A program made the position numbers and the translations under genes. From a bacterium (lineage in GTDB: Bacteria; Vulcanimicrobiota; Vulcanimicrobiia; Vulcanimicrobiales; SCRA01): a stretch of 64,000 nt of DNA. The notes beneath the pieces are model-generated. The model was not told the DNA's origin. It ran no database searches and worked only from the letters and a program-made list of their open reading frames with translations. Shown here piece by piece: positions 54,612 to 64,000 of the stretch; position 1 is the stretch's first letter, and the number at the start of each line of letters is the position of its first letter. Location of the stretch: NCBI GenBank assembly GCA_004297985.1, contig SCRA01000046.1, positions 37,491-101,490 of the forward strand, read 5' to 3'.

Positions 54612-55246
54612 AGCGGCTTGCGCTGGGGCACGCCAACTCGCCGCGGGAAGCGAACAGGCGTCATCGCGAGCTTCTCGATGACCAGAAGCCGGTGCTCGCC
54701 CTCCAAGGCCGTCTCCACCGGCGGGCCGCCGCCGAGCATCGGCGAAGCCGCCTCCACCGCACGGAGCTCCACCTCGCCCATCCGTCCGCGCTGGAGCACC
54801 GCCCTGCCGCCCACCCGCAACAGCGGAAGCGTGAACTCGAGTACGGCGGGAGCCGAGGCGACGGCGCGCGCCGTCGCGGTGGCGAAGCGCTCGCGATAGG
54901 CGGCCTCGTGGGCGATGGTCTCGGCTCGCCCCACCAGAATCTCGCCCTCCAACCCCAGCTCGGTGAGCGCCGATCGCAGGAACGCCGCCTTCTTAGCTAC
55001 CGCTTCGATCAGCGTGACACGCACTTCGCAGACGATCGCCAGCGGGATGGCGGGGAAGCCGCCTCCCGAGCCTACGTCCACGAGCTCGCCCTTAGCAATG
55101 TATGGTGCCACGGTCAGGCTGTCCTCGATATGCTCCCAGACCGCCTCGGGGGTGCGCGCTGCGGTGAGGTTGACGCTCCGATTCGCGCTCAACAGCAGCT
55201 CGACGTAGGCGGCTAGGCGATCGCGCCGATCCTGCGGGAGGCTCAC
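54599..55246 (-). CDS. rsmG: 16S rRNA (guanine527-N7)-methyltransferase
   Basis: [35 protein letters not shown]...[17 protein letters not shown]...[23 protein letters not shown]. Confidence 0.95.
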   Translation of the reverse strand: MSLPQDRRDRLAAYVELLLSANRSVNLTAARTPEAVWEHIEDSLTVAPYIAKGELVDVGSGGGFPAIPLAIVCEVRVTLIEAVAKKAAFLRSALTELGLEGEILVGRAETIAHEAAYRERFATATARAVASAPAVLEFTLPLLRVGGRAVLQRGRMGEVELRAVEAASPMLGGGPPVETALEGEHRLLVIEKLAMTPVRFPRRVGVPQRKPLCFT

Positions 55247-57063
55247 GATGCAGCGGCCTTCACGTAGACGGAGAGGACGGCGACGTCCGCCGGCGTCACG
55301 CCCGGGATGCGCCCCGCCTGGCCCAGGGTGCGCGGGCGATGACGCGCCAACTTCTCGCGTGCCTCGCGCGAGAGCGCACGCAGGCCCTCGAAGCGCAGTT
55401 TCGGTGGAATCTCCGTCGACTCGCCGGCGGCCGCGCGCGCGATCTGCTCCCGCTGCCGACGAATGTAGCCCTCGTAGGCGACCTCGATTGCCACGCGCTC
55501 GCCCAGCTCCCCCGGCAGAGGCTCGGGAAGCGCGGGCAGATCGGCGTAGGCCGCCCCAGGGCGGCGCAGCAAGGTGGTATAGCTGATGCCGTCTGCGTCC
55601 CGCAGTCCCTCTAGGCGTCGACGCTCGCGATCGAGGCGCGCACGGCGCGAGCGATAGGCCTCGTAGGCGCTGTCGGGCAGCAGTCCGATGGCGTGGCCCA
55701 GCGGCGAGAGGCGTTCGTCGGCGTTGTCGTGACGAAGGACCAGCCGGTGCTCGGCACGCGAAGTCAGCATGCGGTAGGGTTCGTCGACGCCCTTAGTCAC
55801 CAGATCGTCGATCATCGTTCCCAGGTAGGAGTCACTGCGCGCCAAGCGGACCGCCTCCCGGCCTTGGGCGCGGCGCGCGGCGTTGACCCCGGCGAGCAGC
55901 CCCTGCGCCGCGGCCTCCTCGTACCCTGAGGTGCCGTTGAGCTGTCCACAGTGGAAGAGCCCGGCCAGACGCCGGGTCTCGAGACTGGCGTCCAGCTCGA
56001 TGGGTTGAACGAAGTCGTACTCTACCGCGTACCCCGGACGCAGCATCTCGCAATCCTCGAGTCCCGGGAGGGTACGCAGCATCGCCAACTGTACGTCGGC
56101 GGGCAGCGAGGTCGAGAAGCCGCCGATGTAGAGCGAACGACTCTCCCAGCCCTCGGGCTCGAGAAAGATCTGGTGAGTGGGGTTATGGGCGAACTTGACG
56201 ACCTTGTCTTCGATCGAGGGACAGTAGCGGGGGCCGATGCCCTTGATCAAGTCGAGGCCATAGAGGGGCGAGCGGTGTAGGTTCTCGCGCACGAGCGCGT
56301 GCGTGCGCTCACTGGTGTTGACGATCCAGCACGCAAGCTGCGGGCCCGGAAACGCCGGCGTCGACCGATAGGAGAAGGCCAGCGGCACGGGGCTGGGCTC
56401 CTGGCGCTGGGCGCGCGAGAAATCCACGCTGGTGATGTCGACGCGCGGCGGCGTTCCCGTCTTCAGCCGCCCCATCGTGAAGCCAAGGCGCACCAGCGCC
56501 GTCGAGAGACCGATCGCTGGCGCCTCACCGTGGCGGCCCGCCGCCTCGACGTGGTCGCCGCGGTAGATCTTCCCGCCCAGGAAGGTGCCGCTGGCGATGA
56601 CCACGCTTGGCGCATGGAAGCGGCGCCCATCTTCGGTGACGACCCCGCGCACCGCGCCCCCCGCCTCATCCAGGTCCACCACCATGCCCTGCACCACGGT
56701 CAAGCCCGGCTGGGCGTGCACCGCCGCGCTTACTCGACGAGCGTACGCCTGCTTATCGGCCTGGGCCCGCAACGCTCGCACGGCGGGGCCTCGGCTCTCG
56801 TTGAGGAAGCGGATGTGCAGGTAGGTGTCGTCGATGGCGCGCCCCATCTCGCCGCCCAGCGCGTCGAGCTCGCGCACGAGCTGCCCCTTCGCGGGGCCGC
56901 CGATCGAGGGGTTGCACGGCATCGTGCAAATCGTCTCGGGATTCCCCGTCACCAGGAGCGTCTCCACCCCCATCCGCGCGGCCGCCAGTGCCGCCTCCGC
57001 GCCCGCGTGGCCGCCTCCCACCACGATCACGCCCGCATCATCACTCCGCATACCGCGAACCAT
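55243..57063 (-). CDS. mnmG: tRNA uridine-5-carboxymethylaminomethyl modification enzyme MnmG
   Basis: [67 protein letters not shown]. Confidence 0.97.
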   Translation of the reverse strand: MVRGMRSDDAGVIVVGGGHAGAEAALAAARMGVETLLVTGNPETICTMPCNPSIGGPAKGQLVRELDALGGEMGRAIDDTYLHIRFLNESRGPAVRALRAQADKQAYARRVSAAVHAQPGLTVVQGMVVDLDEAGGAVRGVVTEDGRRFHAPSVVIASGTFLGGKIYRGDHVEAAGRHGEAPAIGLSTALVRLGFTMGRLKTGTPPRVDITSVDFSRAQRQEPSPVPLAFSYRSTPAFPGPQLACWIVNTSERTHALVRENLHRSPLYGLDLIKGIGPRYCPSIEDKVVKFAHNPTHQIFLEPEGWESRSLYIGGFSTSLPADVQLAMLRTLPGLEDCEMLRPGYAVEYDFVQPIELDASLETRRLAGLFHCGQLNGTSGYEEAAAQGLLAGVNAARRAQGREAVRLARSDSYLGTMIDDLVTKGVDEPYRMLTSRAEHRLVLRHDNADERLSPLGHAIGLLPDSAYEAYRSRRARLDRERRRLEGLRDADGISYTTLLRRPGAAYADLPALPEPLPGELGERVAIEVAYEGYIRRQREQIARAAAGESTEIPPKLRFEGLRALSREAREKLARHRPRTLGQAGRIPGVTPADVAVLSVYVKAAAS

Positions 57064-57105
57064 TGTACCATCGACCCGCGCTGTGCGTGCGATGCGGGAC
57101 TAAGC

Positions 57106-58027
57106 GATGCGGTGCCGCTAGCCATGCGGTGCCGCTAGCCATGCGGTGCGGCGATGGCACGCCCACTCCGGCGTCGCTGCGCCCACATCCTGTGGGCTTG
57201 CTCAAAGCCTCGCGCGCTCCATCATCCTGATTGCGCGCTGCGTAAACGCCTTCGTGGGCGTGCCCATCGCCGCACCGCATACCAGAACCATCGCACGATC
57301 GCAGAGTAGCACACGCCACCATCGTCGCGCAGCGCGCTGCGGACCTTTCCACTGCGGAGTTATGGGTTTGCGAGGCGTGACGGAGTTACGAGTTTGCGAG
57401 GCGTGACCGAATCTCGGAGCAGGCGAACTCGTGACAGCGTGGCAGGCCAAGCTTCATACGTAAACGCCTTCCGCGGGCGTGCCCATCGTCGCACCGCATA
57501 CCAGAACAATCGCACGATCGCGGAGCAGCATACGCCACCATCGTTGCACAGCGCGCCGCGGACCTTTCCACCGCGGAGTTACGGGTTTGCGAGGCGCGAC
57601 GGGATTCTTAGAGCAAGCGAGCTCGTGACAGCGTGGCGAGCCAGCCTTCAGGCGTCCCGACACACCATCTCTCGCGAATGCGCGAACACAGTACGACAGT
57701 CCGCGTTACATGCTGAGCGGCCGCTAGGGGCCTCATTACATCGCGGAAGCCGGCACGCCGCGTGACCCGGACGCGACATTCGCACTCTACGGCGCCGCGG
57801 GGCGGTGGCGAGGGTGCTGCTGCGGATACGCCCACGAAGGGGTTTACGTAGCGCGCGCAATCAGGATGATGGAGCGCGCGAGGCTTTGAGCAAGCCCACA
57901 GGATGTGGGCGCAGCGACCCCGGAGTGGGCGTATCCGCTGCGGCACCCGGAGTGGAGTGGGCGTGTCCGCATACGGCACCCGGAGTGGAGTGGGCGTGTC
58001 CGCTGCGGCACCCGGAGCGGAGCAGGG
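57106..58027. repeat. noncoding repeat island with ~103-bp inverted repeat arms, internal direct repeats and short tandem repeats
   Basis: Arms 57161-57262 and 57828-57931 are near-perfect reverse complements; direct repeat 57242-57383 vs 57459-57602; tandem 17-mer at 57106-57155; three ~30-bp units at 57942-58027. Confidence 0.85.
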
Positions 58028-58035
58028 CCACGAGG

Positions 58036-59454
58036 CTACTTGCCGATGCAGAAGCGGGAGAAGATCGCTTCGAGGAGCTGCTCTGTTACCGCCTCGCCGC
58101 TGAGCTGGCCGAGCGCGGCGCTGGCCTCCACCAAGTCGCCGACGCAGACATCGGCCGGATGGCCGGCATGCAGCGTCTCCAGCACGCGGTCGAAGGCGGC
58201 GATCGCCTCCTCCACGGCTTGTGCCTGCCAAGCACTGGCCAGATGCGGGCGAGCAGGATCCGGCGCCACGTCATCCCAGCCAAGCGAAGCCAGGGCCGAT
58301 TTCGTGCGCTCGATGTCGCTGGAGCGCAGCACGCTGCCGAAGATGGTCGTCTCGCTCTCTCGCGAGCCTGGGGAAGCCAGCCACTGCTGCCACCCCGTCT
58401 CTCCGAGATCGGCTTTGTTGAAGAGCAGCAGACGACGTCGCCCGCGCGTCTGTTCGAGCACCGTGAGCGCGTCCTGCGCCAGCGGAGCAGAGCCGTCGAG
58501 GACGACGATCAGCAGGCTCGCCTGTGCGGCGGCGCGTCGCGCGCGTTCGACGCCCGCGGCCTCGATCGCTTCATCGGTTTGACGGATCCCCGCCGTGTCG
58601 ACCAGTCGCAGGAGCACGCCGTCGATCACCGTCTGTCCGTCGAGCGTGTCGCGCGTCGTCCCCGCCGTCTCAGAGACCAACGCGCGCTCCTCGCCCAGCA
58701 ACGCGTTGAGCAACGAAGACTTCCCGGCGTTGGGCGGCCCCACGATGGCTGCGGAGAGCCCCTCGCGCAGCAGACGACCCATCTCCCACGAAGCACGCAG
58801 CTCGGCGGCACCGTCGCGCAACGCCGACACCAGCGCGGCGAGCGACGCGGAATTGGGCGCGGGCACTTCATCGGGGAAGTCGACGGCGGCTGCCAACTCC
58901 TCCAGCGCGGCGTCGAGCGGATCACGCAGCGCGCGTACCGCGTCGCGCAGCGTACCATCCAGACGCGACTCGGCGGCGCGCGCGGCCCCGCGGTGCTCTG
59001 CCTCGATCAAGTCGGCGACGGCGTCCGCCTGCGAGAGGTCGATCTTGCCGTTCAAAAAAGCGCGCCGCGTGAACTCGCCCGGCAGAGCCATCCGCGCCCC
59101 TGCAGACTGCGCCGCGGCGAGCGTCTCGCGCACCACGACGGGGCTCCCGTGCACGTGGAGCTCGAGAACATCCTCGCCTGTCGGGGTAGACGGTGCCGCG
59201 AGATAGAGCGCCATTGCCTGGTCGATGACGCATCCTTCGGCATCGACCACGTGACCGAAGCGCACGAAACGGCTCTCCAGCGGCCCGGGGGTTGCCGGTC
59301 GAAAGGTGCGCGCCGCCACCACGCGGGCGTCCGCACCGGAGCAGCGGACCACCGCGATCGCTCCGCGCCCCGGAGGCGTGGCCAGTGCCACAATCGTCTC
59401 CCCGAGGACGCGCGCCGCCGAGGCATCGCGTATTGCCGAACTCGTTACGACCAT
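58036..59454 (-). CDS. mnmE: tRNA modification GTPase MnmE
   Basis: TIVALATPPGRGAIAVVRCSGADA...PGEFTRRAFLNGKIDLSQADAVADLIEAE...GPPNAGKSSLLNALLGEERALVSETAGTTRDTL...C-terminal FCIGK. Confidence 0.97.
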   Translation of the reverse strand: MVVTSSAIRDASAARVLGETIVALATPPGRGAIAVVRCSGADARVVAARTFRPATPGPLESRFVRFGHVVDAEGCVIDQAMALYLAAPSTPTGEDVLELHVHGSPVVVRETLAAAQSAGARMALPGEFTRRAFLNGKIDLSQADAVADLIEAEHRGAARAAESRLDGTLRDAVRALRDPLDAALEELAAAVDFPDEVPAPNSASLAALVSALRDGAAELRASWEMGRLLREGLSAAIVGPPNAGKSSLLNALLGEERALVSETAGTTRDTLDGQTVIDGVLLRLVDTAGIRQTDEAIEAAGVERARRAAAQASLLIVVLDGSAPLAQDALTVLEQTRGRRRLLLFNKADLGETGWQQWLASPGSRESETTIFGSVLRSSDIERTKSALASLGWDDVAPDPARPHLASAWQAQAVEEAIAAFDRVLETLHAGHPADVCVGDLVEASAALGQLSGEAVTEQLLEAIFSRFCIGK

Positions 59455-59497
59455 GCTCTGCGGACCCCCCTGCGGAGGCCCCTACCATATGCCCCGG

Positions 59498-60226
59498 CTA
59501 GAGCGTCGCCACCGGCGTGATCACCACGCGGCGCTCCGGCTCTTCGCCGATCGACCCGGTGGTCACGAACGTGTTGTTCGCAAGTGCCTGATGAATGACT
59601 TTGCGTTCCGACGGCATCATCGGATCGAGCTCTTGAGGTTTGCGTTCGCGTACGGCTCGCTCGAGCATGCGCAGGGCAAGCGCCTTGAGCTGCTCGGCGC
59701 GCCGCGAACGGTAGCTCTCCGCATCGACGGTGTAATAGCGGCGATCGTTCTTCACGCCCAGGTTCAAGATATTGTTGAAGACCAGGTTGACGGCTTCGAG
59801 CGTGCTGCCGTGGCGGCCGATCAAGTTGGCCAGCTCGGGCCCGCGCACTTCGAAGTACTCCGCCTCGGGGCGCGCCACGTACACGATCTCGCCGCGCACG
59901 CCCATCTTCTCCAACAGCTTCTCGAGCAGCTCGTGCGCCGGCTTCGCCTCGGCGGGCTCCACGCTGGGAGCTGCCGCCGCGCGCGGCTCGGCTTCCTGAA
60001 ACCGAGGGCCGGTACGACGGCGTTCGCCGCCGCCGAAGCCCCTGCCGCGTCCTCCGCGCTCGTGCTGGGGGAGCGCTACGTGGTGCACGTCGGCGGGCTG
60101 GAGATCGTCATCCTCCGGCGCCGCGCCTTTCGGCACGGCACGGCCGCTCTGGCGGCCCGGGATCTGGCGGTCGCGGATATTCGCGGGCTGGGGTTCGTCG
60201 AAAAACTCTTCGTCCATCATCTTCAC
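59498..60226 (-). CDS. jag: Jag/KhpB family R3H RNA-binding protein
   Basis: KH-like (GPELANLIGRHGSTLEAVNLVFNNILN) and R3H (RRAEQLKALALRMLERAVRERKPQELDPMMPSERKVIHQALANN) domains. Confidence 0.93.
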   Translation of the reverse strand: MKMMDEEFFDEPQPANIRDRQIPGRQSGRAVPKGAAPEDDDLQPADVHHVALPQHERGGRGRGFGGGERRRTGPRFQEAEPRAAAAPSVEPAEAKPAHELLEKLLEKMGVRGEIVYVARPEAEYFEVRGPELANLIGRHGSTLEAVNLVFNNILNLGVKNDRRYYTVDAESYRSRRAEQLKALALRMLERAVRERKPQELDPMMPSERKVIHQALANNTFVTTGSIGEEPERRVVITPVATL

Positions 60227-61002
60227 TTGTTGGCGGCGCGCTTCTGCTGACGCTTCGAGGGTTCCGCCTTCGACTCGGAGGCCGGCTCCTCCGCCGGCGG
60301 CGGGATCGAGTGCTTCAGCGTGCGCATCAGGTAGATCTGCTGGGCAGTCGAGAAGACGTTATAGGCCAGCCAGTACAGGATCAGGGCCGACGGCCAGCCG
60401 CGGCCGACGAAGGCGATCATCAGCGGCGAGATCAACGCCATGATCTTCTGTTGCTGGGCTTGCTGCGGGTCGGTCACCGGCGAGCTGTAGCGCACGGTGA
60501 AGTACATCGAGATGACGTAGAGTGCCAGCAGCACCACGTCGGGGGCGGCTAGGCTTGCGGCGACGATCTTTGGGAATGCCGTGGCGAGCGGTGAGCCTAT
60601 CCACAGGAAGTGCGCCGTCCCGAAGGCGTCCTTATCGGCAAAGATCGCGCGATAGAGGCTGAACAGGATCGGCATCTGGATGAGCAGCGGCAGGCAGCCC
60701 GCCATCGGATTGACGCCGTGCTCCTTGTAGAGCGCCATCTGCTCTGCCTGGAGCTTCTGGGCGTCGCCCTTGTACTTCTGTTGAAGACGCTTGAGGTGTG
60801 GCGCCAGCGCCTGCATCTCCGCCATCGACTTGTACTGCTGATGACGTAGCGGCCAGAGCACAACCGTGATGAGCAATGCGAAGATGAGCAGCGAAAGCGC
60901 GTAGCTGTGCGTGACCGCATCGATCTGCTTCAGCACCACCGTCATGACATCGACGATGGGCTTCAGGAGATCCGGGAACGCGATGGCGAGATATGGGTAC
61001 AC
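60223..61002 (-). CDS. yidC: membrane protein insertase YidC/Oxa1
   Basis: SYALSLLIFALLITVVLWPLRHQQYKSMAEMQALAPHLKRLQQKYKGDAQKLQAEQMALYKEHGVNPMAGCLPLLIQMPILFSLYRAI. Confidence 0.97.
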   Translation of the reverse strand: MYPYLAIAFPDLLKPIVDVMTVVLKQIDAVTHSYALSLLIFALLITVVLWPLRHQQYKSMAEMQALAPHLKRLQQKYKGDAQKLQAEQMALYKEHGVNPMAGCLPLLIQMPILFSLYRAIFADKDAFGTAHFLWIGSPLATAFPKIVAASLAAPDVVLLALYVISMYFTVRYSSPVTDPQQAQQQKIMALISPLMIAFVGRGWPSALILYWLAYNVFSTAQQIYLMRTLKHSIPPPAEEPASESKAEPSKRQQKRAANK

Positions 61003-61053
61003 GCAGGTGCCTTTCGGGGGGTCGAGGGTGAGGCTCTCGGACGAGTCCGGCGA

Positions 61054-61263
61054 TCAGGGAACGGGGTCCGGCCCCCCGGGATGCCAGGGACCGCAACGCA
61101 ACAGTCGCAGTGCGGCCAGCCACGAACCGCGCACGGGCCCATGCTTCTCGATGGCCTGGCGCGCATACTCCGAGCACGAGGGATAAAAACGGCAGCTCGC
61201 GGGCAGGCCCGGGGAGATCACCCGTTGGTACAGCCGGATCGCCCCCACGAGCACAGTCTTCAT
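61054..61263 (-). CDS. yidD: membrane protein insertion efficiency factor YidD
   Basis: [65 protein letters not shown]. Confidence 0.97.
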   Translation of the reverse strand: MKTVLVGAIRLYQRVISPGLPASCRFYPSCSEYARQAIEKHGPVRGSWLAALRLLRCGPWHPGGPDPVP

Positions 61264-61601
61264 GCCAGCCCCAGGCGACGCAACCCCGCGCCCAGCTCCG
61301 CCTGCAACGCAGGATAGGGCAGCTCCGCGGCCCCCGGGCGCGCCACGATCACGACTCGGCGCCCTCTGCGCATGCCGAGTCCCAGGGTATCGAGAATCGT
61401 CCGGCAGCGCCGCCGCAGGAGATTGCGAGCCACAGCGGAGCCAACGCTTTTGGCTATGCTGAAACCCACCTCGGGACGCGACTCGCCCCCGCGGGATAAC
61501 GCGAGGGCGTAGACCGCCAGGTATTCGGAGCCCGCCCGCTCCCCGCGGCGATACACCCGCTGGAAGTCCGCCGTGCGGCGCAGGCTGCCGTACGCCCGCA
61601 T
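61260..61601 (-). CDS. rnpA: ribonuclease P protein component
   Basis: [27 protein letters not shown]...[23 protein letters not shown]. Confidence 0.95.
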   Translation of the reverse strand: MRAYGSLRRTADFQRVYRRGERAGSEYLAVYALALSRGGESRPEVGFSIAKSVGSAVARNLLRRRCRTILDTLGLGMRRGRRVVIVARPGAAELPYPALQAELGAGLRRLGLA

Positions 61602-61735
61602 CAGACGGCGAGGCGCTTGCGCCCCTTGCGACGACGTGCGGAGAGCACGCGGCGGCCATTCTTCGTTGCCATGCGTGAGAGGAAGCCATGGACCCGCTTG
61701 CGGCGACGGTTGTGCGGCTGATACGTCCGCTTCAT
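61601..61735 (-). CDS. rpmH: 50S ribosomal protein L34 (absent from the supplied ORF track because of its size)
   Basis: Manual translation of the minus strand: [44 protein letters not shown]. Confidence 0.97.
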   Translation of the reverse strand: MKRTYQPHNRRRKRVHGFLSRMATKNGRRVLSARRRKGRKRLAV

Positions 61736-61904
61736 GATGCCTTCGAACTCCTCCGACGCCCGCCCACACGTGGGCTACGGCGGTAACGTGTGTGACTCAG
61801 GTCCGGTTAATCCGGCTTGGGGCTGTAAACAGCACCCTAGTATAGCGGGCGCCCCGTCCGGGCGTCAAGGAATCTCCCCGAAGAGCGGATTCTTGGGAAT
61901 CGTT

Positions 61905-62090
61905 CGCAGTTTCTCCACACCTGTGGAAAAGGTTGTGGAAAACGTACCTTGCGAGGGGCTTCCCGCCTTCTTGCGTCGGCCTTTCTGCGCCCCGGTCTCT
62001 GCGGGAACGATGGTTGGCCGAGCCTTGTCAGGACGGCCCTTTGAGATTCGCGGGCGGCTGCGAAATAGTTGTGGATAAGTGGATAACTCC
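61905..62090. promoter_or_regulatory. DnaA-box-bearing region upstream of dnaA (candidate oriC portion)
   Basis: ttgtggataa at 62069-62078 (exact TTATCCACA on the complement), agtggataac next to it, and ctgtggaaaa/ttgtggaaaa at 61921-61942. Confidence 0.65.
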
Positions 62091-62286
62091 GATGCGCAAT
62101 CGCAGCAGGAATAAGGGTTTGCGACCATAACCCTAGGCCTACGCCGTCGCCGGGCAAGAACGGCCTCCACCCCCCGGGGGACCTCGACTGCTCATCAACC
62201 GAGGCGGTCATGACTTCTCGACATAGGCGCGCTCCGGCACTTCTCTCGAATGCCGGCGGAGTCTCGTCGAGCGAAGGTGGATAACC

Positions 62287-63741
62287 ATGATGGAAATCGC
62301 CCCGACCCCGGCAGGGGAGTCGATCTGGGACGCGTGCCTTGGCGTCTTGGAGCGCAAGTTCTCGACCCCCGTGTTCGAGACGTGGCTCAAGCCGATGCGC
62401 GTGGAGGCGATGACCACCGAAGAGTTCTCGCTCCGGGTTCCCAATAGATTCGCCAAGGAGTGGATCGAGGGGCGTCTCAAGTCGGCCATCCAGGGAGTGA
62501 TCTCGGAGATCCTTGGTTACCCCATCGGCATCCGCTTCATCATCGATCCCACCCTCCTGGCCATCGAACCGAGCGAGCAGGCGCATCTGCAGGCCTCCTC
62601 GGCGGAGGAGGCCACGCCGGCCGCCGCGGGGGGGTGGCCCGCCGGCGGCGCCCGCGAGCCGAGCCCCATGGTCGGTCGCAGCGCACCCGCGCGCTCGTTC
62701 GGCGACGACCTTCGTCTGGGGCCGCTCAACCAACGCTACACCTTCGAAGAGTTCGTAGTCGGGGTAAACAACCGCTTTGCTCACGCGGCGTCCCTCGCCG
62801 TCGCCGAGGCGCCGGCCCGTGCCTACAACCCGCTCTTCCTCTACGGGGGCGTGGGACTTGGCAAGACGCACCTCATGCACGCTATCGGCCACCGGGTACT
62901 CCAGCGCAACCCATCGGCCAACGTCGTCTACGTCAGCTCCGAGAAGTTTACCAACGAGTTCATCATCGCGATCAAAAACAACCAGACGCTCGAGTTTCGC
63001 AACCGCTACCGGTATGCGGACGTGCTCTTGATCGACGATATCCAGTTTCTGGAAGGCAAGGAGCAGACGCAAGAGGAGTTCTTCCACACCTTCAACTCGC
63101 TGCACGAGGCGGAGAAGCAACTTGTGATCTCCTCGGATCGTCCGCCCAAGGAGATCCAGACACTGGAGAACCGCTTGCGCTCGCGCTTCGAGTGGGGACT
63201 GCTGACGGACATTCAGGCTCCCGATGTCGAGACGCGCGAGGCCATTCTGCGCAAGAAGGCGGAGAGCGAGCGCGTCCCCGTGCCCGACGCCGTCACGTCG
63301 TTCATCGCCAAGATCATTCCGTCCAACATTCGCGAGTTGGAAGGCGCGCTGATCCGCGTGGTAGCCTTCGCTTCGCTTACCAAATCGCAGATCACCGTGG
63401 ATTTGGCAGGCGAAGTCCTCAAGAACGTCGTGGCGGAGATGCCCATGCGCCGCGTCACTATCGCCTCCATAAAAGAGCGCGTAGCCAAGGCACACGGGCT
63501 CACCGTCAAGGAGTTGGAAAACCAGCGACGTGATCAACGGCTGGCCTTCCCCCGCCAACTTGCGATGTTCATCGCCTGCGAGCTTACCGACGCATCGTTG
63601 CCGCAAATCGCCCGGGAGTTCGGCAAGAAGGACCACACCACGGTTATGTACGCCCGGGACAAAATCAAAGACATGATGGAGCGCGACGAAGCCTACCGTT
63701 CCAAAGTCCGTTCGCTGATTGCGACCATCCAGCAGGAGTGA
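62287..63741 (+). CDS. dnaA: chromosomal replication initiator protein DnaA
   Basis: YNPLFLYGGVGLGKTHLMHAIGHRVL...DVLLIDDIQFLEGKEQTQEEFFHTFN...FPRQLAMFIACELTDASLPQIAREFGKKDHTTVMYARDKI. Confidence 0.99.
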   Translation: MMEIAPTPAGESIWDACLGVLERKFSTPVFETWLKPMRVEAMTTEEFSLRVPNRFAKEWIEGRLKSAIQGVISEILGYPIGIRFIIDPTLLAIEPSEQAHLQASSAEEATPAAAGGWPAGGAREPSPMVGRSAPARSFGDDLRLGPLNQRYTFEEFVVGVNNRFAHAASLAVAEAPARAYNPLFLYGGVGLGKTHLMHAIGHRVLQRNPSANVVYVSSEKFTNEFIIAIKNNQTLEFRNRYRYADVLLIDDIQFLEGKEQTQEEFFHTFNSLHEAEKQLVISSDRPPKEIQTLENRLRSRFEWGLLTDIQAPDVETREAILRKKAESERVPVPDAVTSFIAKIIPSNIRELEGALIRVVAFASLTKSQITVDLAGEVLKNVVAEMPMRRVTIASIKERVAKAHGLTVKELENQRRDQRLAFPRQLAMFIACELTDASLPQIAREFGKKDHTTVMYARDKIKDMMERDEAYRSKVRSLIATIQQE

Positions 63742-63784
63742 GGTTCCCCGCTTTCCCCACTTTCAGCCCACAGGGGGCGTGCAT

Positions 63785-63915
63785 GGGCGTGGATAACTAG
63801 CGAGCCACGCCTCCCCGGTGGAGATGTGGACAGCAGTGCCCACCCCCATCCACAACTTCACCCGGCGGCAATCGACGGAGCCATCGGAGTTCTCACGGGT
63901 TATCCGCAGAACCCA
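63785..63915. promoter_or_regulatory. DnaA-box-like cluster between dnaA and the probable dnaN (candidate oriC portion)
   Basis: gtggataac (~63789), atccacaac (~63848), gttatccgcaga (~63898). Confidence 0.6.
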
Positions 63916-63989
63916 CGCCCTTACTGCTCATACTACGGTAACCATTTAGAAAACAAGACGAGAGAGAACGGAGACGGTACCGACCGGCC

Positions 63990-64000
63990 ATGAAGTTTAC
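63990..64000 (+). CDS. probable start of dnaN (truncated by window end)
   Basis: atgaagtttac (MKF...) at the usual position downstream of dnaA; only 11 bases visible. Confidence 0.45.

Noticed and set aside
57390-57860. Short ORFs in the mnmG-mnmE gap (e.g. 57394-57765, 57454-57663, 57608-58231)
   Set aside because: They are generated by the repeats themselves, change frame between repeat copies and show no recognisable domain.
57106-58027. CRISPR array
   Set aside because: Repeats are not regularly spaced by unique spacers, and no cas genes are present anywhere in the window.
61837-63636. 599-aa minus-strand ORF
   Set aside because: Antisense to dnaA.
1-64000. tRNA or rRNA genes
   Set aside because: No T-loop/anticodon arrangement or rRNA-like stretch recognised in the intergenic regions by eye; a tRNAscan-SE/Infernal run would be needed to be certain.

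Overview
GC-rich bacterial chromosome segment that appears to run up to the replication origin. The right end carries a classic origin-proximal block, almost all on the minus strand: thiE/thiD, parB, parA, a CCA-adding enzyme, rsmG, mnmG, mnmE, jag, yidC, yidD, rnpA and rpmH. It is followed by dnaA on the plus strand and the first codons of a probable dnaN. Two perfect 16-bp parS sites and several DnaA boxes are visible. The middle holds housekeeping operons (fabF-rnc-smc-purH; rpmA-obg-nadD-lysA-maf-mreBCD-mrdA). The left end (about 0-8 kb) is accessory: VapBC and HicAB toxin-antitoxin modules, a broken gene duplication, an HNH nuclease plus PD-(D/E)XK-like nuclease pair, and a WYL regulator with palindromic operators. 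The item most likely to be a new system is a minus-strand cluster at 32.1-42.6 kb: a large outer-membrane beta-barrel/Ig-like protein, pilin-like secreted proteins sharing an N-terminal motif, a periplasmic-chaperone-like protein and a 1328-aa secreted protein. It has the layout of a chaperone-usher surface appendage, but I recognise no canonical usher or pilin sequence in it. Other notable items are an L27 with a Prp-type cleavable N-terminus without rplU/prp next to it, a dispersed repeat that supplies the GTG start codons of rnc and mreD, a noncoding inverted-repeat island between mnmG and mnmE, and a DUF11-type repeat protein lacking a signal peptide. Placement near Candidatus Eremiobacterota (WPS-2) is only a guess from gene content. 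All family calls come from reading the translations; no searches were run.
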